Numbered from the stretch's first letter, positions 38,501-45,555 are shown. The stretch is 64,000 bases of DNA from Corbicula japonica (GCA_038501625.1 JAZAYU010000008.1:1798001-1862000), one strand, 5' to 3'. Program-made: numbers and translations. The notes: generated from the letters alone by a model not told the origin.

Positions 38501-41500
38501 CTAGCTGGTTCAGGAATGGAACCAAGATCTTATAGTAACTCAAGTATTGTACAAGGCTGATTAGATTCAAATCAAAAATGAAGCTGCTATTGTGCAGGCA
38601 AGGTCTCAATAGCTAATTTCGGCACTTTCAGGGGCCATAACTCTGGAACCCATAATGCAATATGCAATTTCAAGAAAGGAACCAAGATCTTATGGTAATG
38701 AAAGTAAAGACTAAAATTAAGACCACTAGTGTGCAGACAAGCTTTTATTATAACTTGACCTAGTAACCTAGTTTTCAAGGTCACATGACCCAGTTTCAAA
38801 CTTGACCTAGATATCATTGAGATAAATATTTTGACCAAGCTTGAAAAAAAGGGCCAAAATTAAGACTGCTAGAGTGCAGACAAGCTTTTTCTATAATTTG
38901 GCATAGTGTCCTAGTTTTCAAGGTCATATGGCCCAGTTTCTAACTTGACCTAGATATAATTGAAATAAACATTCTGACCAAGCTTGAAGTAGATCGGCCC
39001 AAAACTAAATTATAACTTGACCAATTGACCTAGTTTCCAAGGTCACATGACCCAGTTACGAACATGACCCAGATAGCATTGAGATAAACATTCTGACCAA
39101 GCTTGAAAAAGAGGACCAAAATTAAGACAGAGAGCGGACAAGCTTTTTCTATAATTTGACCTTGTGACCTAGTTTTCAAAGTCACATGACCCACTTTCGA
39201 ATTTGACCTAGATATCATGGAGATAAACATTTTGACCACGTTTGAAGAAGATCAGACCAAAATTAAGAACACTAGAGTGCGGACAAGCTTTTTCTATAAT
39301 CTGACCTATTGACCTAGATTTCAAGGTCACATGACCGAGTTTCAAACTTGACCTAGACATCATTGAGATAAACATTCTGACCAAATTTGAAGAAGATCAG
39401 ATAAAAATTAAGATCGCTAGAGTGCGGACAACAATTGTGAACCGACGAAGGACCTACGGACGAAGGGCGATCACAAAAGCTCACCCTGTCACTATGTGAC
39501 AGGTGAGCTAAAAAGTGAACAGTGTAGATCCTGATCAGAAAGCATGGATATGCCAGGTGATCTGGTTCTTAGTAACACTGTTCGCCAATCGAGTTAAAAG
39601 GGGTATTTTGGTGAAATTTATTTACCAAATAGTAAATAATGTAGAGACTGAAAGGACTAAAATGGGCAAACATTTGTTGCAAATGTGATATAAACTGTGC
39701 TTAGCACATAAAGGATAAATATTTTCAATGAAGTTTTTATCAATGACGGTTTGAAGTAATAGTGCATTCTTTTGAATTTTCTAATTGAAACCACTAAATA
39801 CTCAAATCATGTGGTTTCAAGATAACATTTTCCTTACAAGAAGACCTATACCCGAAACATGTCAAAACCTATTGAGGAGTCTTCAGGTATTTATACTTTC
39901 TGAATGATTTTTTTTAAACAAGTTTAGAATTATTTTAATACATTATCTAACAAATACTTTCATTAACAAAACAAATTGCTGTATCATAATTCAATGTATT
40001 GTTATGCTTGATATAAACTTCAAATTTTATATGAGAAAACTGTTTTAATTTATAATGTTAAATTTTGTCATTTGGTCTGTTTTATTGTCAATTAGTCTGG
40101 CGACAAATCTTTCAACAAAATGAACATTGTGCTTGGTGGGCTGCATGTGACATTATAACTTTAGTAACTATATAACATAGTTCACAACCCGCTAATCATT
40201 AAATTACCATTTAAAAAGAAATCAGTCCTAAGATCTAAGGCTTAAAAGTGTACCAATAATGTAATTTCTTTCATACAACAGAAATTATTGCAAAAAAAAC
40301 CTAAATCACCACAAGCGATAAACAAAATTACGTAAAAACTTGATTCTACATTTAAAAAATTGAATCATAAATTGAAACTTACAAAATAAGTAATTAGGGA
40401 CTATGCTGACAAGATGCAACAATACCTAGTAACTAAGGACATCATGCTGGTTGCTAGGTGAGGGACCATGCTACCTAGCAACCTTGCTTACCCCTAGGGC
40501 ACCAATATTCTACCATCAGATATTTGGATGTAGAGGGACAGGGATCACCAAATATCTCATTTTTAGCCCAAACATCACAATCCCTCTTACCATCACACCT
40601 AGAAACATCATAGTAACAAAATAATGAGCTTTAGTTTACTATATAGCTTGCACAAGTTTACCCTTAACTTCTAGATACAGCTTATATCCCATGTGTAACC
40701 AGTGTAGCACGACATCAGTGTCTTCTGATTAGAATCAACAGTCTATAGATCCAAGTTGTTGTTTTAGACTAAGAAGTGAAATTACTGATCGGAGTGCACA
40801 GTTGTGCAGGCTCATCTGGGTCTACAAGTTAACTGGTCTTACATGGGATATCAGTCATACCTGTAGAGTAAAAGAATTTATTTCCACTGTATCATGACAG
40901 CTTTCCTAGATCTCCATATACACATGCATTTTCTGCCTTTTGATCTTAACTTTTACAAAAGATATGTAAAAGACATAGACCAGTAATGCAGTTAGCACTT
41001 CATATTATGTAATCAAATCTAAAGGAATGGCTTGTAAAAATTTAAGTTATGTGTCAGCGAGAGAAACCAGAAACAGCTTCAGAGGAAAGACAGCTTCAAG
41101 CAACTGCCTGTAATGGACACTTTTCATTCGTATAACAGGGATGAAGAATGAGTAATATAATTATGACACAATTGCCACATAAAATGGATGGGTCAATCAA
41201 GGCATCAAACCTGTGACCAACACGCTGGCAGTTATAAGACACCAAGCTTGCTAGTTCAAACATGTACTGCTTCTCTAAATTTTTGTTAAGCACTTTAAAA
41301 GTTTACTGTTGCTGAAAAATCCTGTTGTTATTTTTGCTCCTTTACTCCATAAAAATGGGTTATATCGAAAATATCAACAGTGTAGATCCAGATCAGCCAG
41401 CATTTCCTAGCTGTCTAATCAAGTTTTACACTGTTTGCTTCTTGGTCAGAAATAACCTAATGAATCAAAAAGCGAACAGTGTAAATTCTGATCAGCAAGC

Positions 41501-44500
41501 ACAGAAGTGCCCACTGATCGGGATCTACACTGTTCGCCCATCCCATAACAGCCACATCCTATGGAGATAAAGTGTTAATAAATGTTTTGTTCTTTCCTGC
41601 AGAGACTTTACAATTTAAAACCTTTTGTATTAAAGCAGCATGTCCGTCATGCATGATCCACTGTTAATTTTGATCAGTGGTACGTAATTTTTTTCGTAAT
41701 ATTATCGTGCTGAGTGCTCTCCAAGGACTTTGACATCGATATTATAATTTTCTCACGCATAAAAACCCGCCTTCTAACAAACTGTTGAAAACAACATAAG
41801 ATTCAAATTTAGATCAAAGTACATGCTTAAAGTGCGAAATTTACGTATTCAGTGATTCAACCAGTCAAAAGACAGCATATGACTAGGCATAAATTTAAAT
41901 GTTTAAAATTGACTATGAATTACCTTTCAGTTACAATTCGAATAGAATCTTTTGATGTACACTGGACGTTCCAACCTTTGGAAATTCCATCCTGATTACA
42001 AACAACGAAGCTGAATCTACCATAGTTAGCTAGCAGAATTCTAATTTTCTCTCCTGGCCCCTTGCAGCTAAGGTGGATGTAACTGTTTTGACAGGCAAAT
42101 GCAACCTTCCGGTCATTCTTCGAAGGATACACTGCAGGATCTAAAACAGAGTAAAAACATTAAAAATTACATGGCATACAGCAGTTATTTAACTTCATAG
42201 ATAAGGAAATTATTGTATGGGCAAACAGTTAAGATCCAGATCAGCCAGCACATCCATGCATTGAATTTAACCTCATTAAATTTTTATGAGTAGAATTCTC
42301 AGTCACCAATATTCTTGAAGGAAGCTGTTATGCGGCGTATGAGACAACTTACAGTACGTTGAAGGTAAGAAATGCCATGTGGGTCCTGAGTGTACAAGTG
42401 GGGAGATGAGTTATCATTTGGAAATTAGGTGTCATGTTCAGTGCTAATTAATAACCAGTCAAAAGTTTTAAAATGTACATAAAAAGATCTACACTACCAA
42501 AGAATGAAGTTTAATTGGTCAAGCAAATCAGCCAAAGGTTTGATTGATTTAACCTTGACAGATGGCATTAAACATATGGTATGTATCCTACAATGATTAT
42601 TTCTGATTTTCAGAAGCAGATGGTCACTTGAGGAATATGAACCTTTGCTACTATATTTAGTTGATACCAACATTCCATGCAGCAAACTCGCTGGTTTCTG
42701 AAACAAGGGCCCAAGATCATTAAACTTATATTTGAGACCAGACTCAATCTCAAGCATCTGATTGGTGATCAGTCACCATTTCAGCCAATCAGATGCTTGT
42801 GATTTAAGACTGGTCTCCTGATTTAGTTTTATGATCTTGACTACAGAGTTATTGTAAACTATTAAATTAAACGTAAAACTGTGTTGTTTACTTTTTTCTA
42901 GAACCTCAAATAAGCTGACTCATCTTCAAACAATACAAATATTTCACATATGACAACCAACTCAGTTCCATTTTTGCCAGTACTAATTGTTTGTAAGTTA
43001 AAGTTCAAAACATGAACACAGATTCTGTCAATGTCAGAATACCTCAGCATTAATCTCTCCTTTAATAAGACATGAAAATAAGTCCCAGTCTTATTATGTT
43101 GTCAAATGAGAATAGATGACATCTCTACTGATGTTACAAGATAATAAATCTCTAATGTCACCAACCAGTTGAGAATATAGGTATAAGAAAGAACTAACTG
43201 TATTATGATATTATGTATTATTCATCCTAATTTTTTTCAGGTATTCTTTTTAGTCAGAACAGACCAATGCAGTTTAAGAATTTAACTTTGTGTTCAGTTG
43301 CCTCAAATATGAAAATAGAGGACCCCAACACCTTCCCCATCTCAACTGATCGCTTTTAGAATGACTGCACTTGCTGGCTGTTGGCTAATTTAGTCAAAAT
43401 TGAAGGTGTTTAGCAAGAAAACACAATTACCTACATACTTCGTGGATAGAATCTCCTTTGCACCTATTTATTTTCTGGATGATTATTTGAAGACACCTTC
43501 ATTTTGTTTTTTCCTCATTAAAAAGAAATGTAGCAACAGTGTATGTTGTCACAAGCTGACAGAACAACACCACAACCCACAATAAACCAGGTATCCAATA
43601 TCCCCTGATTACAGACAGAATGCTGACACCTGTCTTTCAAAGAAAACAAACCTCAATGCATTGTGGATGGCCTCTTCTTCAATATCAGGTAATGGTGTCT
43701 AGTGTTTTGGGTGTATACAGGAGGTTCATTGCAAATATTGATAACTGGCCTAAGATCATTAAACTGTGATAGGAGACCAGTCTCAAATCTCAAGCATTTC
43801 ACTGGCTAAAATGAATACTTGTCTCCTTTAGCCAGTACCTCATATGCTTGAGATTTAAGACTCAGTTCTAGTTTCAGTTTTATGATCTTGGGCACAGTTC
43901 ATCAAACTTAAGTCCTTAGTAGATGGGTTATTTTGAGAGTAATAGATTTGCTTCCTATGAATCCCAGTCTGTCTGTTCAATATTCATTGACTAAGGTGTG
44001 TCAAGAGACTGTCCATATAAGACCTGACTGAATGACCTCAAATGACCCAGTTTGGAATTATCTGAAACCTCATTATAATCACAATGATGAGTAAGTTTCT
44101 TGGTGTAGCACAATTTTAGACTGACCTAGATTTTTAACCGATTTGTCAATGATCTCATCACAAGCAAACACTCAGAGCAATTTTGATGATAATCCATTGA
44201 TGATGTGTAAACAAAAAATAAAGTTGTTTGACCATTAAATATTTCTATGCTAGCTATAACTATGATAACCATTCAGTTAAAAAGTTCTCCAACTATTTTT
44301 CACATGGGAATCAAACAAGCCCCCAGCTTAACTGGTCAGCGGCAACAATAACCAAACAGCCACACCCTGTGATGATCGAATATTAAAACTTTACTCCATA
44401 GAAACCCCTTTATTGCATGAGCAAACAGTGCCTTTTTATTCATTAGGTTATATCTGTCCAAGAGGCGAACACTGTAGATCCAGATCATATGACCCAGATG

Positions 44501-45555
44501 TGGTAGCTGATCTGGATCTAAACTGGTCACTCATGTGATAAAAGGCGTATGTTATATATGGAGTAAAGGAATATATCCAGGAAAGGCTTAAAGTTCAAAG
44601 CATGATCAAGCTGTCTGGTAGAATGAGCTAGGGACTGAGTCAACTGTGAACATCGATGGCTTGTTGCAAAGGTCTTGCTTATTTTAAAATGCACATCATA
44701 AATCTCAATAAAATTATTTGAACATAAATCTCAATAAATGTATTTGAGCAATAAATCTCAATAAAAGTATATGAATGGTGATAAATTCTGCACAAATATG
44801 ACACAGCAACCACAAAATGGATGGGAAAGTATGCACAGCATCAAATTGCAGCCAGTTAAGGCTGTGCATGTCTCAATTATTCCATCCTCAGCGTGGTAAA
44901 TGATCTCAATTACTAGGTATCTCATGAAATTTGGTTTGTCACAAATAAGCTAGAAAGTATTATTTATTTAAAAGGTTACATAGAAGCTGATTCCAGAATA
45001 CCAAGCTTTTTCACTTTAATGGGTGTTAAATTAATATATTTTGATTAGAGGTTAATTTTAGTTACCAAAAGGGCATTTAGTGGGCCACTGTTTACGATAA
45101 TTAAAACAATTATACACAGTTTGAAACAACTTTGATCCAGGATGGAACAGTTTATTCTATAGATAATTTAGGCACTACTATTGAGTGAACAGTTTAGATC
45201 CAGATCAGCTAGCATATCTGTGCCATCTGACCATCTACACTGTTTGCTTTTAGATTCATTAGGTTATATCTGACCAAGATGTGAACAGTGCAGTTCTAAA
45301 TCAAAAGGTACAAAATTAATGTAAAATAAAAATTAAACATTAAAATCTTCCTCAATGACTTTTGTTCTTTTTTTAAAAGATAGTTCTTGACTTATTATTG
45401 TGGTTTAAAATTTTGTGAAAATTGTAAAATGATCGCATAAGAATTTTTATTTTATTTTAAAAAGAAAAACAATAAAGTTTAGAATACTTACAGTCTGCCT
45501 GGACGAGACAGGCTAAAGCAAGGACCAGAAACCCAGCCGATAATGTGTAGCTCAT
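10804..45555 (-). CDS. ADGRL: Latrophilin-type adhesion GPCR, complete spliced CDS (gene span)
   Basis: Twenty-one coding exons per transcript sum to 3417 nt (1138 residues plus stop), with every junction in phase. Domains in order: signal peptide 1-20; SUEL/Gal-lectin about 33-128 (ANYGR at 59-63, FGDPCP at 110-115); acidic Ser/Thr linker about 130-190; HRM about 193-248 (Cys 194, 217, 229, 244); GAIN about 256-559, ending in a GPS with Cys 511, 530, 542, 544 and cleavage predicted between Leu547 and Thr548; seven helices about 570-815; cytoplasmic tail to 1138 ending TDL. By family, the GPS self-cleaves, and the new N-terminus TNFAVLM acts as tethered agonist. Latrophilins sit at cell and synaptic contacts and bind teneurins through the lectin region. 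There is no olfactomedin domain, as expected for an invertebrate family member. The ATG is chosen because an in-frame TGA lies 18 bp upstream (45571-45573) and a signal peptide follows. The 5' UTR exons and promoter are not identified. Confidence 0.95.
11678..11802. repeat. FB2, diverged copy in ADGRL intron 20
   Basis: The centre is lost, but both termini and the GATTTGAGACTGGTTT arms remain. It lies about 95 bp from the acceptor of the last exon. Confidence 0.8.
12433..12499 (-). CDS. ADGRL: ADGRL exon 20: basic tail exon
   Basis: A 67-nt exon encoding [20 protein letters not shown], then GK. Acceptor GATTTCAG, donor GTAAGA, phase 0 in and phase 1 out. Both junctions are in frame. Skipping it would shift the reading frame of the last exon. 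Confidence 0.82.
12845..12964 (-). CDS. ADGRL: ADGRL exon 19: membrane-proximal cytoplasmic tail
   Basis: Forty codons, phase 0 both ends. Encodes [20 protein letters not shown], then a Ser/Pro-rich stretch. The basic start and paired cysteines (possible palmitoylation) follow TM7 as in latrophilins. Acceptor TTATAG, donor GTAAGT. Confidence 0.9.
13296..13493. repeat. FB1, diverged copy
   Basis: Termini TTAACTCTTTACTCCA and TATGGAGTAAAGGGTT. In ADGRL intron 18. Confidence 0.8.
13533..13640. repeat. FB2 copy abutting ADGRL exon 18 donor
   Basis: The arms and GCCAATCAGATGCTTGAGAT are present. The right end is truncated exactly where the six-base donor of exon 18 (13641-13646) begins. Confidence 0.88.
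13647..13815 (-). CDS. ADGRL: ADGRL exon 18: TM6 and TM7
   Basis: Encodes [20 protein letters not shown], then [20 protein letters not shown] and [16 protein letters not shown]. The G-L-T-W-T-F-G switch and N-S-L-Q-G-x-F-I-F-I-F-H-C motifs are intact. Acceptor TTTAAACAG, donor GTAAAT. An FB2 fold-back element starts at intron position +7. Confidence 0.96.
14834..15077. repeat. FB2, expanded or dimeric copy
   Basis: Begins CCCAGATCATGAAACTGAGA and ends TTTTATGGTCTTGGGCTC, with additional internal arm sequence repeated, so it looks like two copies merged or a nested insertion. Confidence 0.7.
15229..15410. repeat. FB1, right end truncated
   Basis: Left terminus CCCTTTCCTGTATAGATACA and most modules, ending near TCCAGGGTTAAG. 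Confidence 0.8.
16220..16438. repeat. FB1 fold-back element
   Basis: AACCCTTTACTCCATATATA through GTATATGGAGTATAGGG. In ADGRL intron 17. Confidence 0.85.
17222..17328 (-). CDS. ADGRL: ADGRL exon 17: end of TM5 and intracellular loop 3
   Basis: Encodes [20 protein letters not shown], then a basic loop [14 protein letters not shown]. Acceptor GTTTTACAG, donor GTATGT, phase 0 in and phase 2 out. Confidence 0.92.
17440..18620. mobile_element. Inverted-repeat element with TTGGCGG arms
   Basis: Left arm 17440-17553 and right arm about 18390-18620 repeat AATATTGGCGG and its inverse CCGCCAATATT many times, around an AT-rich middle of about 840 bp. The arms are internally repetitive, which resembles a fold-back transposon. 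It fills much of the intron between ADGRL exons 16 and 17. No coding capacity. Confidence 0.7.
18963..19029 (-). CDS. ADGRL: ADGRL exon 16: extracellular loop 2 and start of TM5
   Basis: A 67-nt exon. With the split codon it reads [20 protein letters not shown]. Cys704-Trp705 form the conserved loop-2 C-W-L, pairing with Cys632. Acceptor ATAATTGCAG, donor GTAAGT. The exon is too short for simple ORF calling and was found by family expectation plus phase. FB1 sequence lies 26 bp from the acceptor. Confidence 0.93.
19056..19296. repeat. FB1 fold-back element beside ADGRL exon 16
   Basis: Full-length, with clean termini AACCCTTTCCTCCATATATA and GAAGGAAAGGGTTA. Its left end is 26 bp from the exon 16 acceptor. 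Confidence 0.9.
19800..19866 (-). CDS. ADGRL: ADGRL exon 15: TM4
   Basis: A 67-nt exon encoding [20 protein letters not shown], then DT. The G-V/I-S-A-A-I-D pattern is diagnostic. Acceptor GTTTGTAG. The donor is GTATGT inside what otherwise reads as an open frame to 19694; exon 16 matches only with this donor (phase 2). Confidence 0.92.
20188..21155. mobile_element. Non-autonomous DNA transposon with terminal inverted repeats
   Basis: The left end TTACTGTGTTATCATTTAAT and right end ATATAATGATACCACAGTAA are inverted repeats. Sub-terminal CG-rich motifs (ATTTCGCGC, GCGCGAAATACGCG) are also mirrored. About 968 bp with no transposase frame. It lies in the intron between exons 14 and 15. Superfamily not assigned. 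Confidence 0.78.
21431..21584 (-). CDS. ADGRL: ADGRL exon 14: TM3
   Basis: Encodes [20 protein letters not shown] and then [12 protein letters not shown], the family TM3 with Cys632 for the disulphide to loop 2, then [19 protein letters not shown]. Acceptor ATTCTAG, donor GTGAGA, phase 1 out. Confidence 0.96.
21870..21972 (-). CDS. ADGRL: ADGRL exon 13: intracellular loop 1 and TM2
   Basis: Encodes [20 protein letters not shown], then [14 protein letters not shown]. The D-R-N-T-I-H-K-N-L loop is a hallmark of latrophilins. Acceptor AATTGCAG, donor GTATGC, phase 0 out. Confidence 0.96.
22507..22610 (-). CDS. ADGRL: ADGRL exon 12: transmembrane helix 1
   Basis: Encodes [20 protein letters not shown] and a hydrophobic continuation ending SFSIFR, matching latrophilin TM1 and the start of the first cytoplasmic loop. 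Acceptor ATTTTCAG, donor GTAACT, phase 2 out. Confidence 0.94.
23030..23232. repeat. FB1, diverged copy next to ADGRL exon 11
   Basis: Modules AGATCTACAGTGTTCC, AGATCCAGATCAGATG and TATGGAGTAAAAGGTATT. Its end is about 10 bp from the exon 11 donor (23242-23247). Confidence 0.8.
23248..23371 (-). CDS. ADGRL: ADGRL exon 11: GPS cleavage site and tethered agonist
   Basis: Encodes [15 protein letters not shown], then [15 protein letters not shown]. The remaining GPS cysteines (530, 542, 544) and the catalytic His-Leu|Thr are present, so the receptor should self-cleave. The residues after the cut, [11 protein letters not shown], form the Stachel sequence. Acceptor TTTCTAG, donor GTACCA. An FB1 element ends about 10 bp beyond the donor. 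Confidence 0.95.
23683..23732 (-). CDS. ADGRL: ADGRL exon 10: start of GPS motif
   Basis: A 50-nt exon encoding [16 protein letters not shown]. It carries the first GPS cysteine (Cys511) and tryptophan (Trp514). Acceptor TTTTCAG, donor GTACAC, phase 0 in and phase 2 out. Confidence 0.92.
24345..24556 (-). CDS. ADGRL: ADGRL exon 9: GAIN subdomain B
   Basis: Acceptor GGTGTTGACAG, directly preceded by a TTG microsatellite; donor GTATGT; phase 1 in and phase 0 out. Contains [17 protein letters not shown] and [12 protein letters not shown], close to the latrophilin F-Y-N-N-L and V-N-S-x-V-I-A-A-S motifs. Confidence 0.92.
24557..24590. repeat. CAA/TTG microsatellite at the exon 9 acceptor
   Basis: ACCACAACAACAACAACAGG on the + strand, read as a TTG run on the transcript strand, forms most of the tract before the GACAG acceptor of ADGRL exon 9. 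Confidence 0.8.
24657..27140 (+). mobile_element. Composite Helentron-like element filling ADGRL intron 8
   Basis: Starts near ATGCCCCCGCTATGCATCG and ends with the hairpin ATGCCCGTCGCCATTTCA and its inverse. It contains about eight units of about 148 bp (GGTGAACATTTGTGCC, AGTGACCTTGACCTTGGACC). These are followed by three units of about 171 bp (TATCAAAGGGCCATAACTTC) at 26236, 26406 and 26578. Then come GGAC microsatellites and a 187-bp duplicated insert. Two unrelated tandem families in one element suggest stepwise assembly. Confidence 0.75.
26733..27080. repeat. 187-bp direct duplication carrying a small TIR element
   Basis: Two apparently identical copies start with ACGTTCTTACGAACGTC at 26733 and 26920. 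Each contains a short element bounded by CATTTATGTGGCTA and AGCCACATAAATG. Confidence 0.85.
27391..27540 (-). CDS. ADGRL: ADGRL exon 8: GAIN domain, central strands
   Basis: Acceptor GATTTTCAG, donor GTTAGC, phase 1 in and out. Encodes [19 protein letters not shown] through [14 protein letters not shown], alternating hydrophobic strands as in GAIN subdomain B. Confidence 0.88.
27940..28123 (-). CDS. ADGRL: ADGRL exon 7: GAIN subdomain A
   Basis: Acceptor TATTTTAG, donor GTAGAT, phase 0 in and phase 1 out. Contains [11 protein letters not shown] and [16 protein letters not shown], matching the latrophilin GAIN helices around S/L-L-x-x-x-E-x-x-A. Confidence 0.9.
28805..28999 (-). CDS. ADGRL: ADGRL exon 6: start of GAIN domain (subdomain A)
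   Basis: Sixty-five codons, phase 0 both ends, acceptor ACATTAG, donor GTAAAT. Charged and helical ([18 protein letters not shown]). Latrophilin GAIN subdomain A is helical, and the position between HRM and the next exon fits. The sequence itself is weakly conserved. Confidence 0.85.
29039..29141. repeat. FB2, centre-deleted copy
   Basis: Arms are intact, and the centre is shortened to CTTCTGATGCTAG. It lies 40 bp from the exon 6 acceptor. Confidence 0.85.
29331..29527. repeat. FB1, diverged right end
   Basis: ACCCTTTCATCCATGTGTAC at the left, and both GATC modules. In ADGRL intron 5. Confidence 0.82.
29991..30088 (-). CDS. ADGRL: ADGRL exon 5: end of HRM domain
   Basis: Encodes [20 protein letters not shown], then [13 protein letters not shown]. 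It carries HRM Cys229 and Cys244 and Trp235, followed by the D-C-S-x-W pattern typical of latrophilins. The donor is GTCAGT, phase 0. Confidence 0.92.
30147..30376. repeat. FB1, diverged copy
   Basis: Begins AACCCTTTACCAGATGGG and ends CATATGGTGTAAATGTTTAG. It lies about 60 bp from the exon 5 acceptor. Confidence 0.78.
30480..30835. repeat. FB1, two diverged copies in tandem
   Basis: Three rounds of CAGATCCTGATCAT/TGATCAGGATCTGCACTG-like modules, ending CATAAAGTGAAGGGTC. In ADGRL intron 4. Confidence 0.75.
31261..31539 (-). CDS. ADGRL: ADGRL exon 4: Ser/Thr/acidic linker and start of HRM domain
   Basis: The acceptor is TTCTAG and the donor GTAATT; 279 nt, phase 1 in and out. The first 60 residues are polar ([17 protein letters not shown]), a likely O-glycosylated spacer that sits where vertebrate latrophilins carry olfactomedin and stalk. 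From Trp193-Cys194 the HRM domain begins ([19 protein letters not shown]), with CPSGMSG at its end. Confidence 0.92.
31937..32170. repeat. FB1, diverged copy
   Basis: TTTTTACCCCATATATACAG, central TAATTAGGTACTATTTCTGT, and right end TATATAGAATAAGAATTAAG. In the exon 3b to 4 intron. Confidence 0.75.
32472..32580. repeat. 53-bp tandem duplication
   Basis: ATCAATTCAATTGTTGTTTT followed by CTAGGAAAATATATTTTT occurs twice in a row. In the exon 3b to 4 intron. Confidence 0.85.
32833..32957. repeat. FB2 fold-back element
   Basis: Termini GCCCAAGATCATAAAACT and GATCTTGGGTCC, with a full centre. It lies in the intron between exons 3b and 4. Confidence 0.88.
33770..34000. repeat. FB1, diverged copy near exon 3b
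   Basis: ACTTACTCCATATGGTTTTG to CCATGGAGTAAATAGTTAAA. It ends about 50 bp from the exon 3b donor. A further fragment lies at about 33640-33730. Confidence 0.78.
34058..34164 (-). CDS. ADGRL: ADGRL exon 3b: C-terminal half of Gal-lectin, version b
   Basis: The acceptor is TTACCCACAG and the donor GTAATA; 107 nt, the same phases as exon 3a. It encodes [19 protein letters not shown], then [16 protein letters not shown]. It shares 18 of 35 residues with 3a, including all cysteines and FGDPCP. No second copy of the N-terminal lectin half was found between 3a and 3b, so it is not a second whole lectin domain. Including both exons would shift the frame, so they are probably mutually exclusive. Confidence 0.9.
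34842..35037. repeat. FB1, diverged copy
   Basis: TTAACCCTTTACTTCC to ATATATGGAGTTATGGGTC. It lies between exons 3a and 3b. Confidence 0.78.
35670..36170. repeat. FB1 copy expanded by a 27-bp minisatellite
   Basis: Left and right FB1 modules flank eleven 27-bp units. Before the array: GTCAGAAATAACCTAATAAA. After it: GGATGCTTAGGCTGATCCAG. Confidence 0.82.
35833..36130. repeat. 27-bp minisatellite, 11 units
   Basis: Unit CAGTGTAGATCTCCAG followed by TAGATTGCAAA, in eleven head-to-tail copies with one to two changes each. It sits where a normal FB1 has a single CAGTGTAGATCCTGATCAG, so it grew from inside the element. Open frames on the - strand through it are artefacts of a 27-bp (9-codon) period. 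Confidence 0.92.
37312..39513 (+). mobile_element. Helentron-like element, outer copy of a nest
   Basis: The 5' end is AACAAGAGGGTCCATAGGAC, with GCTCACCTG. The 3' end is a hairpin, AGCTCACCCTGTCAC then TATGTGACAGGTGAGCT, preceded by an ACGGACGAAG tract. The body has GACC-rich tandem units (TTTTCAAGGTCACATGACCC). It is split by a second element at 37395-38415 and is itself inserted in an FB1 copy. Confidence 0.75.
37395..38415 (+). mobile_element. Helentron-like element, inner copy of the nest
   Basis: Starts AACAAGAGGGCCATGATGGC, with GCTCACCTGAG. It carries about five units of about 150 bp (CAGTGACCTTGACCTTGATC, GAGTCAATAGGCCTAAGC), then GACGGACGACGGACGCCGGA. It ends with the hairpin AGCTCACCATGAGCC then GGCTCAGGTGAGCT. 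Termini match the elements at 47894 and 58241. Confidence 0.78.
40492..40598 (-). CDS. ADGRL: ADGRL exon 3a: C-terminal half of Gal-lectin, version a
   Basis: The acceptor is TTTCTAG and the donor GTAAGC; 107 nt, phase 2 in and phase 1 out. It encodes [19 protein letters not shown], then [16 protein letters not shown], the closing half of a SUEL lectin fold with the conserved FGDPCP and K-Y-hydrophobic strand. It is one of two interchangeable copies; see exon 3b. Confidence 0.9.
40670..40875. repeat. FB1, strongly diverged
   Basis: Weak matches to both modules; right end TACCTGTAGAGTAAAAG. It lies about 70 bp upstream of the exon 3a acceptor. Confidence 0.55.
41338..41576. repeat. FB1 fold-back element
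   Basis: CCTTTACTCCATAAAAATGG to CCTATGGAGATAAAGTGTTA. It lies between exons 2 and 3a. Confidence 0.85.
41924..42140 (-). CDS. ADGRL: ADGRL exon 2: N-terminal half of Gal-lectin domain
   Basis: Residues 22-93 plus two bases. The SUEL family signature is plain: Cys38, LSC at 45-47, ANYGR at 59-63, Cys69 and Cys82. The acceptor is TTTTAG and the donor GTAATT, phase 2. The last two bases, AG, complete an Arg codon with either downstream exon (AGG with 3a, AGA with 3b). Confidence 0.95.
42709..42840. repeat. FB2 fold-back element
   Basis: Both arms and a shortened centre. It lies in ADGRL intron 1. Confidence 0.85.
43748..43893. repeat. FB2, diverged copy
   Basis: Termini CCTAAGATCATTAAACTG and TTTTATGATCTTGGGC, with a mutated centre. 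It lies in ADGRL intron 1. Confidence 0.82.
44386..44570. repeat. FB1, left module shortened
   Basis: ACTTTACTCCATAGAAACCC to TATATATGGAGTAAAGGA. In ADGRL intron 1, with a further partial copy at about 45180-45310. Confidence 0.82.
45492..45555 (-). CDS. ADGRL: ADGRL exon 1: start codon and signal peptide
   Basis: Encodes [20 protein letters not shown] and then Asp, a short polar start, a hydrophobic core and an AxA-like cleavage site after Ala20. The donor is GTAAGT, phase 1. An in-frame stop upstream (45571-45573) supports this ATG. Confidence 0.9.

Larger units (their letters stand above)
37200..39605. repeat. FB1 copy split by the nested Helentron-like elements
   Basis: The left part (37200-37311) ends AAGCAACCTAAATTC. 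The right part resumes after 39513 with AAGTGAACAGTGTAGATCC, exactly the continuation seen in intact FB1 copies. Confidence 0.8.

Noticed and set aside
34165..40491. Possibility of a second complete lectin domain
   Set aside because: I looked for a second N-terminal half (LSC, ANYGR) between exons 3b and 3a and found none. Phases also forbid using both exons.
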